Assembly: GCA_964423835.1 (NCBI GenBank)
Contig: CAYRGJ010000002.1
Location: forward strand, 62,001 to 126,000
Reading direction: 5' to 3'
Length of the DNA: 64,000 bases
Origin: JAFGCL01 sp964423835
GTDB taxonomy: Bacteria; Chloroflexota; Dehalococcoidia; UBA2247; RBG-13-53-26
The notes below the pieces were generated by a model. The model was not told where the DNA came from. It saw nothing but the letters and a program-made list of their open reading frames with translations, and made no database searches. Of the stretch, positions 43,273 through 51,879 are shown piece by piece. The position numbers and the translations under genes were made by a program. Within the stretch, counting starts at the first letter, position 1; each line of letters begins with the position of its first letter.

Positions 43273-43362
43273 GGAGGGAGTGGGATTCGAACCCACGACG
43301 GAGGTTGAAGCCCCCGTAAGCGCTTAGCAGGCGCCCGCACTAGACCACTATGCGATCCCTCC
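43273..43362 (-). tRNA. tRNA-Ser (GCU anticodon)
   Basis: On the minus strand a 90-base tRNA folds with acceptor stem GGAGGGA/TCCCTCC, an anticodon loop CTGCTAA giving anticodon GCU, the long variable arm of class II tRNAs, and the T-arm sequence GGGTTCGAATCCC. CCA is not encoded. It reads AGC/AGU serine codons. It lies 64 bp upstream of miaB on the same strand. Confidence 0.95.
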
Positions 43363-43367
43363 CATGA

Positions 43368-43760
43368 TCAGCCCGCGGCCGGCCCCGGGCAGACCGGCGA
43401 CTCGCCCTCCTGGGCGTAGTGGGCATCCCATATCTCGACCTGGGTGCCCGGGTGCTTCTCCAACAGGGCCTGCCGTATCTGGGCCCGGTCGCCCTGGTCC
43501 TCAATGATCTCTACCTCCGACGCCGGCGTGGCGCTGCCCCGGCCCCATTTATGCTTGCAGACCAGGAACCCCGGGACCTGTATGTAGCCGAACGAAGCGG
43601 TCCCGCCGCAGCACGGCCTCTCCAGCCGGCCCATCCCCATCACGTAGAGGACCTTCCGGCCGCGGTAGGGCAGGGTCAGCTCCTCGATGGCGGTGTAGAA
43701 CCCGGCCCGTCCCGCCACATCTTCGCCCAGCTGGGAATGCGTGTACCTGATGACGATCAT
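43368..43760 (-). CDS. Unknown 130-residue protein
   Basis: I do not recognise this protein. It has a plausible start (ATG after AGAGGAA, seven-base spacing) and ends just before the tRNA gene. The sequence includes LPYRGRKVLYVMGMGRLERPCCGG and YIQVPGFLVCKHKWG, with cysteines (CCGG, C, C near the C-terminus) that could bind a metal. A TATAAT-like box lies near 43791 on the minus strand. Length and codon pattern fit a real gene. Confidence 0.65.
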   Translation of the reverse strand: MIVIRYTHSQLGEDVAGRAGFYTAIEELTLPYRGRKVLYVMGMGRLERPCCGGTASFGYIQVPGFLVCKHKWGRGSATPASEVEIIEDQGDRAQIRQALLEKHPGTQVEIWDAHYAQEGESPVCPGPAAG

Positions 43761-43812
43761 GAGGATTCCTCTGCACGTCCGGGCTTCATTATAGCATAAG
43801 CGCCCTGCACCT

Positions 43813-44661
43813 CTACTCGCACAGGGCGCCGATCACGCCCGGGATGAGCCGGCGGGCCAGGTCGCGCCGGCTGCCGCCGCAGAGCACCACGATCAGCCTG
43901 CCCGAGCACACCGTGCCGGCCAATCGTACCAGCTCCCTGGCCACCCTCACGTGGCAGTCAGGCGTCAGGCCCATGTCCCCATACTCCCCCTGCGTCCCAT
44001 CGTAGCCCCAGTTCCAGAAGATGCACTCCGGGCGGAAGTCGATGGCACGGGGAACGAACTCCTCCGTGACCAGCCCCAGGTAGCCGTCATCGGCAGCGCC
44101 CCGGGGGACATGGATGTTCACCTTCCGGCGGCGCTCCTCCGATGCGCCCGGGCAGAGGCAGGCATACAGCAAATCCGGGTCTTCCTCGAATATGTCCCAG
44201 GTGCCGTCACCGTGGTGGGCATCGGTATCAATAATGGCCAGCCTCCTCGCCCCGAACCGGCGCCGCAGTTCCCGGATAGCGATGGCCGCTCCGTTGAGCA
44301 GGCAGCCGCCGCCGAAGAAGCTGCGGCCGGCGTGATGATCGCCGTAGCCGGTGAAGGCAAAGGCGTTGTCTATCTCGCCCAGCCAGATCCGGGCCGCCGC
44401 CGCCACGGTGCCGGCGGCGGAGTACAGGGCCCCGGCGTAGGCCCCGGTCTCCTTCACCTGCCGGACCATCAGAGGGGTGTGCACCTGCAAGAGGGCCTCC
44501 TCGGCAATAGGCTCCAGCTCGAACGAAGACGGCGGCTTGAGCGGGCAGAAGGCATCGAAGAGGAAGACGTTGTCCCTCTCCAGGATGCCGGCCAGGGCGG
44601 CGGGGAAGTCACGCAGCCTCTCCCCGTCCTGGTAGTGAAAGAAGATGCCGGTCCGCCTCAT
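43813..44661 (-). CDS. Histone-deacetylase-family (acetylpolyamine/AcuC-like) hydrolase
   Basis: The 282-residue protein has the arginase/deacetylase fold motifs. GDHHAGRSFFGGGCLLNG is the active-site His pair region, IDTDAHHGDGT contains the Asp and His zinc ligands, and NWGYDGTQGEYGDMGLT holds the third ligand region. Bacterial members remove acyl groups from proteins, polyamines or other small molecules. It lies 22 bp after a macrodomain gene on the same strand, so both may serve deacylation/ADP-ribose chemistry. The substrate is not predictable. Confidence 0.85.
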   Translation of the reverse strand: MRRTGIFFHYQDGERLRDFPAALAGILERDNVFLFDAFCPLKPPSSFELEPIAEEALLQVHTPLMVRQVKETGAYAGALYSAAGTVAAAARIWLGEIDNAFAFTGYGDHHAGRSFFGGGCLLNGAAIAIRELRRRFGARRLAIIDTDAHHGDGTWDIFEEDPDLLYACLCPGASEERRRKVNIHVPRGAADDGYLGLVTEEFVPRAIDFRPECIFWNWGYDGTQGEYGDMGLTPDCHVRVARELVRLAGTVCSGRLIVVLCGGSRRDLARRLIPGVIGALCE

Positions 44662-44683
44662 CGCCCGCCCGGGACGCAGGCGC

Positions 44684-45247
44684 TCATCGCTGCCCGTCCC
44701 GGGGCAGCAGGCGCTCCAGCTCCTCTATATAGACTTCGCAAGTCCGGTGGTCGAAGAGGACGAAGACCACCTCTTCGAGGGAGGTCTTCTTCTGCTGCAG
44801 GAACGCGATGACGGTCCGTAGCGCCACCTCCGCCGCGGCGTCGATCGGGTAGCCGTAGGCGCCGGTGCTGATGGATGGGAAGGAGATGCTGGAGAGGCCC
44901 GCGGCCGCCGCCAGCGCCAGGCTTTCCCGGTAGGCGCTGGCCAGGAGCTCGGGTTCGCTGCTGTGGCCGCCGCGCCAGATCGGGCCGACGGTGTGGATGA
45001 CGTGCGCCGCGCTGAGGTTGCCCCCGGTGGTCATGACCGCCTTGCCGGTGGGCAGGCGTCCCTGCTTCCTGACGATCTCCCTGCACTCCTCCAGGATGGC
45101 CGGGCCCCCGGCGCGGTGAATGGCGCCGTCCACGCCGCCACCGCCCATGAGGCCGGAGTTGGCCGCGTTGACTATGGCATCGGTCTCCTGCCGGGTAATG
45201 TCGCCCTGAATCAGAGATAGCCTCGTCTGGTTAATGATCACCTGCAT
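44684..45247 (-). CDS. Macrodomain protein, O-acetyl-ADP-ribose deacetylase-like
   Basis: The 187-residue protein is a YmdB/MacroD-type macrodomain. It has GDITRQETDAIVNAANSGL, the GGGGVDGAIHRAGG loop, and SFPSISTGAYGYP, which bind ADP-ribose and position the catalytic water. Such enzymes remove ADP-ribose from proteins or hydrolyse O-acetyl-ADP-ribose. ATG 45247 follows GGAGG by six bases; the longer frame to 45283 lacks a site. TATAAT on the minus strand at 45266-45271 may be its -10 box. Confidence 0.9.
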   Translation of the reverse strand: MQVIINQTRLSLIQGDITRQETDAIVNAANSGLMGGGGVDGAIHRAGGPAILEECREIVRKQGRLPTGKAVMTTGGNLSAAHVIHTVGPIWRGGHSSEPELLASAYRESLALAAAAGLSSISFPSISTGAYGYPIDAAAEVALRTVIAFLQQKKTSLEEVVFVLFDHRTCEVYIEELERLLPRDGQR

Positions 45248-45331
45248 CCGCAGCCTCCGTCGCCCCATTATAGTCAACCGCACCGGCGGATGCCACAGGC
45301 CCCCGAGGGGGTTTTGGCCCCGGGCTTCGCC

Positions 45332-45360
45332 TTGACAGGCAGGCCGATTTGGCTCACAAT
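45332..45360 (+). promoter_or_regulatory. Promoter of the B12-radical-SAM gene
   Basis: TTGACA (45332-45337) and CACAAT (45355-45360) are 17 bp apart and 40 bp before the start codon. Confidence 0.65.
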
Positions 45361-45400
45361 CTCAACTCAATAGACCGACCACGCGCGATTGGGGGGGTGG

Positions 45401-46966
45401 ATGTCAAAACGCGTTCTCCTGATAAACACGCCTTATCCGTACGAGGAGTGCCCGGTGCCCCCTCTGGGGCTGGCTTACCTGGCCGGCATTCTGCGCCGCG
45501 AGGGGGCCGAGGTCCGCATACTGGACCTGCTGATGTCCCGCTACTCGCCTGACCTGTTGAGGAGGGAGCTGGCCGGCTTTCAGCCCCAGGTCGTCGGCGC
45601 CACCTGCTCCACGGTCAATTTCAAGGCGGCGTCGCGGGTCTTGCGCCTCTGCAAGGGCTTCAACCCCGGGCTGGTCACCGTCATCGGAGGGCCGCATGCC
45701 AGCTTCGTGGCCGCCGGCCTGATCGAGAAGGCTCCCTGGATCGATGTGGTGGTCATGGGCGAAGGCGACCAGACCGTGGTGGAGCTGGTGGAGGCCCTGA
45801 GCCGGGGCAGCGGGCTGGCCGGCGTGGCCGGCGTGGCCTTCCGAAAGGATGGCCGGGCCGTGATCAACAGCCCGAGGCCGCTGATAAGGGACCTGGATAG
45901 CCTGCCCCTGCCGGCCAGGGACCTGTTGCCCATATCGAAGTACCGGGCCCTGAAGGTGCCCTGCACCGTCATCACCAGCCGTGGCTGTCCCTTCGGCTGC
46001 ATCTTCTGCTCCGCTCCCAAGATGTTCGGCCGGGGCGTCCGCTACCGCGATCCCAAGCTGGTGGTGGACGAGATCGAAATGATCAACCGGGAGCTGGGGT
46101 TCCACGAGATCAATATCGTGGATGACACCTTCACCGTGAAGGAGCCCCATGTCCAGGCCATCTGCCAGGGAATACGCGACCGGGGGCTGGACATCACCTG
46201 GTCGGTCTACTCCCGGGTGGACACCATAAACCCCCGGGTGCTGAGCACCATGAAGGAGGCCGGTTGCACCTGGGTCTGCTTCGGGCTGGAGTCCGGCTCA
46301 CAGAAGATACTGGACACCATCAAGAAGCGGATCACCACCGCCAAGTCCCGGGAGGGCATCAAGATGGCCACCGAGTCCGGCCTGAACGTGCTGGCGTCCT
46401 TCATACTGGGGCTGCCCGGAGAGAACCCGGAGACCGCCGGTCAGACAGTGGGCCTGGCCAGAGAGCTCTTCGACACCTACAAGGTGAGCTATGGCTTCCA
46501 CCTGCTGGCGCCCATGCCGGGCACGGAGGTCCGGGAGCGGGCCGGCGAGTACGGCATACGGATACTGACGCACGACTGGTCCCGGTACAACGCCAACCGT
46601 CCGGTGGCGGAGACGACCACCTTCAGCGCGGGCCAGATGATGGACATAGTCCACGCCTACGAGCACGAGGTTAACGAGGCCTGGGACGAGATGCAGAAGC
46701 AGGCCCGGCGCGGCGACCCCGTCCTCCGGGAACGGGTGGCCAAGGCGAACACCCAGGGGTTCGTGTGGAAGCTCCTCTCCAGCGGGGGGATAGAGCGGCT
46801 GGGCAATACGGGCCGCTCACAGGATGAGCTGGCCCTGGCGCTGTCCCGCGATCTGGATGTCAGCGCTGCCCTGGCTCGAGGAGAGATCAAGCGCCTGGTG
46901 GCCGACCGCAACCTGGTACGTGGGACCCTCCCAGGCAAGAAGCACCCCGTCTGGAAATGGGCCTGA
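45401..46966 (+). CDS. B12-binding-domain radical SAM protein
   Basis: The 521-residue protein has an N-terminal cobalamin-binding Rossmann domain (LLINTPYPYEECPVPPLGLAYL, then VVGATCSTVN and VIGGPHASF). A radical-SAM domain follows with CPFGCIFCSAP near residues 198-208, and GLESGSQKILDTIKK, which matches the Elp3/BchE-type subfamily. Class B radical-SAM enzymes of this kind often methylate carbon or phosphorus or build cyclic structures. A C-terminal 100-residue extension is unassigned. The start ATG follows GGGGGGTGG. It has its own promoter and no linked pathway genes. Confidence 0.88.
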   Translation: MSKRVLLINTPYPYEECPVPPLGLAYLAGILRREGAEVRILDLLMSRYSPDLLRRELAGFQPQVVGATCSTVNFKAASRVLRLCKGFNPGLVTVIGGPHASFVAAGLIEKAPWIDVVVMGEGDQTVVELVEALSRGSGLAGVAGVAFRKDGRAVINSPRPLIRDLDSLPLPARDLLPISKYRALKVPCTVITSRGCPFGCIFCSAPKMFGRGVRYRDPKLVVDEIEMINRELGFHEINIVDDTFTVKEPHVQAICQGIRDRGLDITWSVYSRVDTINPRVLSTMKEAGCTWVCFGLESGSQKILDTIKKRITTAKSREGIKMATESGLNVLASFILGLPGENPETAGQTVGLARELFDTYKVSYGFHLLAPMPGTEVRERAGEYGIRILTHDWSRYNANRPVAETTTFSAGQMMDIVHAYEHEVNEAWDEMQKQARRGDPVLRERVAKANTQGFVWKLLSSGGIERLGNTGRSQDELALALSRDLDVSAALARGEIKRLVADRNLVRGTLPGKKHPVWKWA

Positions 46967-47005
46967 CGCGGACCGGCCGCCGGCAACGCGGCTGAAAAGA
47001 CCCCC

Positions 47006-47482
47006 TCAGTGCGTTTCTGCCACGGCCGCCGGTTGGAGCGAAGCGCCGGCGAAGAAGTCACCGGCCTCCATCATGAGCCTGGCCGCCTTGCTGGCCATGA
47101 ACCCAATGGCATTCAGGTGCGCGGTCAGGAGCAGCTCTCCTGACGCGCTGTGCGACGCCACCATCTGGCGCAGGCCCCGGGCCGACAGGTCGAACAGGTC
47201 GTCCAACTCCCTGGCCCCGGACACGTAGGCCCGCAGAGACCGCCTGAGGGTCCGGCCGGCCACGCGGGCCGCCCTCGACCTCGGGTTGGGCAGCCGTCCC
47301 AGCTGGTCCACCAGGGTAGGCAACTCCTCCAGCACCTTCCCCACGGCGCCGTTAAGCTCCTCACGACAGCCCCCGGCAAAGGCATCGCTGAAAGCAGTCA
47401 TGATGGGCCTGGCAGACTCGTAGAGAGGCAAGGCGCTGACCAACCAATCCTGGTCATTGATGGTCTTCTTGAAGAGGCCCAC
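47006..47482 (-). CDS. Unknown helical protein
   Basis: This 158-residue protein starts with GTG 47482, six bases after AGGAGGTG, and is predicted to be mostly helical. It contains NDQDWLVSALPLYESARPI, then ELPTLVDQLGRLPNPRS, and a hydrophobic LLLTAHLNAIGFMASKAARLMM segment that is probably a helix of a bundle and not a membrane span. I know no family for it. TATAAT on the minus strand near 47549-47554 may be its -10 box. Confidence 0.6.
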   Translation of the reverse strand: MGLFKKTINDQDWLVSALPLYESARPIMTAFSDAFAGGCREELNGAVGKVLEELPTLVDQLGRLPNPRSRAARVAGRTLRRSLRAYVSGARELDDLFDLSARGLRQMVASHSASGELLLTAHLNAIGFMASKAARLMMEAGDFFAGASLQPAAVAETH

Positions 47483-47657
47483 AGTATCACCTCCTCCCCC
47501 GAAAGCGACGCTGGTCAAGATCTCTTCATCAGGGCCCGATGCCGCCCATTATAGCACCGGCCGCGCGCCGCAATGCAAGTCGTGGCCGATTCAGGCGTTG
47601 AGACCCGGTTGGACGGGCCGAGCGCGGGATGGCCGGGCGCTGCTTGCCGCTGAAGGG

Positions 47658-49070
47658 CTACTCGCCCCGCGGCGCCCGGCAGGAGGCCGCCACGGCCAGG
47701 GCCCGGGCCGCCCGGTCGAAGGTCGGGAAGCTGGGGAGCCCCTTTTCCGCCAGCTTGCCCCGGACCGCTATGGCCTGCTCCTCCAGCTGCCCCGCCGAGA
47801 CCACCAGAAGGAAGGCCTTCGAGCACCGCTCCTTGAAGCCGGCCAGGGCGGCCACCAGGTCATCGAGGTAGGACGGATGGTAGTCCCATATCTGGGACAG
47901 GAAGGGCAGCGACAGCTCCGCCACCACCGAGTCTATGTTGTCGTCGCTCCGCAGGATGTCCAGGATCCTGATGGAGTCCGTGATGGACGGCGCATGCCAG
48001 GAGGTGTCCAGCGGGTTCACGTAGGTGCCGCCGATGGTATTGAAGAAGGAAGCGAACTGGTCATACGAGGCCTGGGTGAGTAGCGGCGCGGAGAGACCGG
48101 CCCGGGTGAAGGCATCGGCTATGACCACGGACTGGCCGCCGCTCTGGGCGGCGAGGGCCACCCTGGTGCCGCGGGGCGGCCGCACGTGGAGGATGACCTT
48201 CAGGCAATCGACCATCTCGTCCAGGCTGTCGACCCGGATGCCGCCGCACTGCTTCACCAGACTGTCCCACACCAGGGGGGCGGTGGCCATCGACCCCGTG
48301 TGAGAGGATATGGCCCGGTAGCCCTCCTCCCCTCTGCCTCCCTTCCAGACCAGGACCGGCTTCCTGGCGGCGGCCCGGCGCAGAGAGGCGGTGAACCTGG
48401 CCCCGTCCTTCACCCCTTCCACGTAGAGGCCGATGATCTTGATGGCGTCATCGTCGGCCAGGTAGTCCAGGTAGTCCGGGCTGTCCAGGACCGCCCCGTT
48501 GCCGTAGCTGACGGACTTGCCGATGACGAGCCCGTGGCGGGCCCCGACCTGGCTGAAGAAGATGGCGTGGGTGCCGCTCTGAGAGATGAAGCCCACCGGC
48601 CCGCTCCGGCCGTGATACTGGTTGATGTCCTGCCGCACCCCCAGCGCGGGGTTGAAGATGCCCATGCAGTTGGGCCCGACGAGGTTGAAGTCCGCCTCCC
48701 GGGCCGCCTTCACCAGGGCTTGCTCCAGCGCTGCGCCATCCTGGCTGTGCGTCTCCGAGAAGCCGGAGGTGAAGAGCGATGCCGCGCCCACGCCCTTCCG
48801 GATGCAATCCCCGATGATGCGGGGGGCCACCCCACGGGGCACTGCCACCACGACGTAGTCGATGGGGCCCGGGATATCCAGCAGGCTGGCGTAGTTCTCC
48901 ACGCCGAGCTCCCGGATGCCGGGTAGCTCATGGGGATCGATCTGCACCGAGTAGAGCTTCCCGGCGAAGGTGCTCATGTTGCGCAGCCAGACGTAGCCAT
49001 TGGCCGCCTTGTCCCCCACCACGGCCAGAGAGCGGGGGTTGAAGGCTCTGTGCAGCGCTTCTTTGTTCAA
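47658..49070 (-). CDS. NDP-forming acyl-CoA synthetase, alpha-type subunit
   Basis: The 470-residue protein has the CoA-binding Rossmann domain (NPRSLAVVGDKA, then VVVAVPRGVAP). GPNCMGIFNP and GFISQSGTHA belong to the succinyl-CoA-ligase-like module, and SHTGSMA near residue 260 carries the phosphorylated His. That matches the alpha subunit of ADP-forming acetyl/acyl-CoA synthetases. No ATP-grasp beta subunit is present in the window. The start is probably TTG 49070, 14 bases after the acyl-CoA dehydrogenase stop; the longer open frame overlaps that gene and is not protein-like. Confidence 0.82.
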   Translation of the reverse strand: MNKEALHRAFNPRSLAVVGDKAANGYVWLRNMSTFAGKLYSVQIDPHELPGIRELGVENYASLLDIPGPIDYVVVAVPRGVAPRIIGDCIRKGVGAASLFTSGFSETHSQDGAALEQALVKAAREADFNLVGPNCMGIFNPALGVRQDINQYHGRSGPVGFISQSGTHAIFFSQVGARHGLVIGKSVSYGNGAVLDSPDYLDYLADDDAIKIIGLYVEGVKDGARFTASLRRAAARKPVLVWKGGRGEEGYRAISSHTGSMATAPLVWDSLVKQCGGIRVDSLDEMVDCLKVILHVRPPRGTRVALAAQSGGQSVVIADAFTRAGLSAPLLTQASYDQFASFFNTIGGTYVNPLDTSWHAPSITDSIRILDILRSDDNIDSVVAELSLPFLSQIWDYHPSYLDDLVAALAGFKERCSKAFLLVVSAGQLEEQAIAVRGKLAEKGLPSFPTFDRAARALAVAASCRAPRGE

Positions 49071-49084
49071 TGTCGCACGGGCCG

Positions 49085-50239
49085 CTACCGCGGCAGCTCG
49101 AGTCCCCTGGTGGCGATGATGTTCCGCATCACCTCCGAGGTGCCTCCGGCGATGGTGTTGAGCAGGGTCTCGCGGCTGAGGTGCTCCATGATGCCATCCA
49201 TGGGCGCGCCCTTGCTGCCGTGCTGCAGCTGGCCGGACAGCCCCAGTATCTCCATTCCCCAGCCGGCGACCCGCTGCGACAGCTCGCTGGTGAAGAGCTT
49301 GGAGGCGGAGGCCTCGTAGGTGGTGACGATGCGCCTGGTCTGCATGGACGCCAGGCGATAGCTCCACAGGCGGGCTATCTCTATCTCGGCGGCGATCTCG
49401 CCTAGCTTCTGGCGGACCAGGCTGTCCTGGCGCAGCGAAGGTTGAGACTTGACATAATCAACGAGGTGCCGGAAGTTCCGGGTAAGCGTCCCCACTGTCA
49501 GGACCCGTTCGAACTCCAGGGCGCTGACAGTGTAGATGAAGCCCTTGTTCTGCTCCCCCACCAGGCACTCCCGGGGCACTACCACGTTGTCGTAGTAGAC
49601 CTCATTGGTCCGTATGCCATCAAGGCCATAGAGAGGACGGACGGTGATGCCCGGGGTCTTCATGTCCACGATGAAGAGCGAAATGCCCCGGTGCTTGGGG
49701 GCGGCGGGGTCGGTCCTGGCCACTATCCAGTGGTACTGGGCGAAGTGGCACCGGGTGTTGAAGACCTTCTGGCCATTGAAGATGAAATGGTCACCCTTGT
49801 CCTCAGCCCTCATCTGCAGGCTGGCCAGGTCGGAGCCGGCCTGCGGCTCGGTGTACCCGATGGCGAGCTCGATCTCGCCCCGGGCAATCCGCGGAAGGAA
49901 CTCCTTCTTCTGCTTCTCTGAGCCGTAGGCGATGATCGTTGGGCCGGCGATGTTGGCCCCCACCATGAGGGCCTCGGGCTTCAGCGCGCCGGTGAAATCG
50001 ATCTCCTCGTGTATGATGAAGCGGTAGATGGGGGGCAGAGCCAGCCCGCCGTATTCCTTCGGCCAGGTGGGCGTCAGCCACTGGCGGCTGCCCAGCGCCT
50101 GCACGAACTTCCACGTGTGCGGGCCCCAGCCCTGGCCGGAATCCGCCTCCGCGATCACCTGCGGAGTAGCCACTTCCGCGAGGAAGGCCCGGACCTCCTG
50201 TCGGAATGCCTCCTCTTCCCTGGAAAAGCCAAACTCCAT
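49085..50239 (-). CDS. Acyl-CoA dehydrogenase
   Basis: The 384-residue flavoprotein has the three-part fold of the family: a helical N-terminus (FSREEEAFRQEVRAFL), the beta domain with YTEPQAGSDLASL that contacts FAD and substrate, and a C-terminal helical domain ending with IAGGTSEVMRNIIATRGL. It oxidises an acyl-CoA to a 2-enoyl-CoA and passes electrons to electron-transferring flavoprotein. The chain length is not predictable. It is the first gene of a pair with the synthetase-like subunit, so activation and oxidation of a carboxylic acid is a fair inference. GAGGAG precedes the ATG. Confidence 0.93.
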   Translation of the reverse strand: MEFGFSREEEAFRQEVRAFLAEVATPQVIAEADSGQGWGPHTWKFVQALGSRQWLTPTWPKEYGGLALPPIYRFIIHEEIDFTGALKPEALMVGANIAGPTIIAYGSEKQKKEFLPRIARGEIELAIGYTEPQAGSDLASLQMRAEDKGDHFIFNGQKVFNTRCHFAQYHWIVARTDPAAPKHRGISLFIVDMKTPGITVRPLYGLDGIRTNEVYYDNVVVPRECLVGEQNKGFIYTVSALEFERVLTVGTLTRNFRHLVDYVKSQPSLRQDSLVRQKLGEIAAEIEIARLWSYRLASMQTRRIVTTYEASASKLFTSELSQRVAGWGMEILGLSGQLQHGSKGAPMDGIMEHLSRETLLNTIAGGTSEVMRNIIATRGLELPR

Positions 50240-50410
50240 GGCGGGTGTCTCCTCTCAACAAAAACGGGCCCAAAACCCGTATCGATTCTAACGAATTCGC
50301 CGAACGCGCGCAAATGCCCGGGCCGCGCCGGTTTGGGTTCCACGGGGCCGCTGCCCCACGCGGCCAGGGACCCGCGCCAGGGCCACACGGCGGCCAGAGC
50401 GGCGCGCGCG

Positions 50411-50440
50411 TTGACAACCCCCGGCCGCCGACCCTAGAAT
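50411..50440 (+). promoter_or_regulatory. Sigma70 promoter of birA
   Basis: TTGACA (50411-50416) and TAGAAT (50435-50440) are 18 bp apart, 32 bp before ATG 50472. Confidence 0.8.
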
Positions 50441-50471
50441 CGGTTCACGCCTCCACCAGAGATCGAACGCC

Positions 50472-51218
50472 ATGGAGATCACCCTCAAAGACCTGAACAC
50501 TGGCATCGTCGGCCGCAGGCTGCTGCACTACCCCTCCCTCTCCTCCAGCATGGACCTGGCCCGCGATCTGGCCGCCCAGGGCCTGGAGGAAGGCACGGTG
50601 GTCCTCTGCGATGAGCAGACCGACGGGCGCGGACGGCAGGGCCGCCGCTGGTTCGACTCGCCGTCGAGCAGCCTTCTCATGTCCGTCATCCTCCGGCCCG
50701 ATTTGGAGCAGCTGCCCCAGGTCAACATGCTGGCCTCACTGGCCATCGTGCTCACCATAGAGCGCGCGGTGGGGCTGAGATCGGCGGTGAAGTGGCCCAA
50801 CGACGTCCTGATCAGGGGCCGAAAGGTGGCCGGCATACTGGTGGAGAACCACTTCGCCGGCCAGGAGCTTCAGGCCTCCATCGTGGGCATCGGCCTGAAC
50901 ACGAGCCTGGACGTGGGCCGCCATCCCGAGATCGCCGCCATAGCCACCAGCCTCTCGGCGGAAGCCGGGCGCGACGTGCGCCGGGACGATGTCCTGCGCC
51001 TCCTGCTACAGGAGATGGACTCCCTCTACCGGGCCGTCAGGCTGGGGGAGGACATCCACGGGCGCTGGCTGCCGTACGTGGAGACGGTGGGCCGGACGGT
51101 GCGCATCAGGTCCGGCGCGGCTACTGAGGAGGGCCTGGCCCAGTCGGTCAACGCCGACGGCAGTATCACGCTGCGCCGGGCCGACGGCAGCCTGGTCACC
51201 ATGATTACCGGAGAGTAG
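50472..51218 (+). CDS. birA: Biotin-protein ligase, without DNA-binding domain
   Basis: BirA makes biotinyl-AMP and transfers biotin to carrier proteins such as biotin carboxylases. The 248-residue protein has the catalytic GRGRQGRRW loop near residues 53-61, SLLMSVILRP, KWPNDVLI near residue 100 and GIGLN near 143, then the small C-terminal SH3-like domain. It lacks the winged-helix repressor domain of E. coli BirA, so it is a monofunctional ligase. No acetyl-CoA carboxylase genes are in the window. Confidence 0.93.
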   Translation: MEITLKDLNTGIVGRRLLHYPSLSSSMDLARDLAAQGLEEGTVVLCDEQTDGRGRQGRRWFDSPSSSLLMSVILRPDLEQLPQVNMLASLAIVLTIERAVGLRSAVKWPNDVLIRGRKVAGILVENHFAGQELQASIVGIGLNTSLDVGRHPEIAAIATSLSAEAGRDVRRDDVLRLLLQEMDSLYRAVRLGEDIHGRWLPYVETVGRTVRIRSGAATEEGLAQSVNADGSITLRRADGSLVTMITGE

Positions 51219-51265
51219 AAGGGAGCCCGGCCGGCCCCCTGAGAGGAAGGAGCACCAGCAAGAGC

Positions 51266-51814
51266 ATGGACGTGATGCAAGCCATCAGGGAGAGAAGAAG
51301 CGTCCGGCGCTACCGGCCGGACCCGGTGAAGCCGGAGGACCTGCAGGCGGTGCTGGAAGCGGCCCGCCTGGCGCCGTCATGGGCCAATACCCAGTGCTGG
51401 AGGTTCGTGGTGGTGCGCGACCCGGAGACCAAGGCCAGGCTGGCCGGCGCCCTGAATCCGGGCAACCCGGCCACCGCGGCCATCACCGGGGCCCCCGTGG
51501 TCATCGCGGCCTGCGCCGCGACCGGCCAGTCCGGGTACAAGCGCGGACAGGTGCAGACCGACAAGGGTGACTGGTTCATGTTCGATGTCGGCATCGCCAT
51601 GCAGAACCTGGCGCTGGCCGCGTATTCGCTCGGCCTGGGCACCGTCCATGTCGGCCTGTTGGACGCCGCCAAAGCGGCTGAGGCCCTGGGCCTGCCGCCC
51701 GGGGTCGTTTTCGTGGAGATGACGCCCCTGGGCTATCCGGATGAGCCGCCCCGCGTCATACCCCGGAAGGACATCTCCGAGATCGTCTTCTACGAAAAGT
51801 ACGGCCAGAGCTAG
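51266..51814 (+). CDS. Nitroreductase-family flavoprotein
   Basis: The 182-residue protein starts with the FMN-phosphate-binding pattern AIRERRSVRRYRPDPV, followed by APSWANTQCWRFVVV and a GLGTVHVG segment near residue 130. These features are usual for single-domain NAD(P)H-dependent nitroreductases that act as dimers. The physiological substrate is unknown. The gene lies 47 bp after birA on the same strand and may share its transcript. Confidence 0.88.
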   Translation: MDVMQAIRERRSVRRYRPDPVKPEDLQAVLEAARLAPSWANTQCWRFVVVRDPETKARLAGALNPGNPATAAITGAPVVIAACAATGQSGYKRGQVQTDKGDWFMFDVGIAMQNLALAAYSLGLGTVHVGLLDAAKAAEALGLPPGVVFVEMTPLGYPDEPPRVIPRKDISEIVFYEKYGQS

Positions 51815-51879
51815 CAGCCAGGGGCGCCTGCGGAACGCCGGGTAGCAGGGCCATGCGAAGGGCACCGGGCGCGCCACCG

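Noticed and set aside
43209..43340. Upstream extension of miaB to 43340
   Set aside because: The extra residues are translated from the tRNA-Ser gene; ATG 43208 gives the normal MiaB N-terminus.
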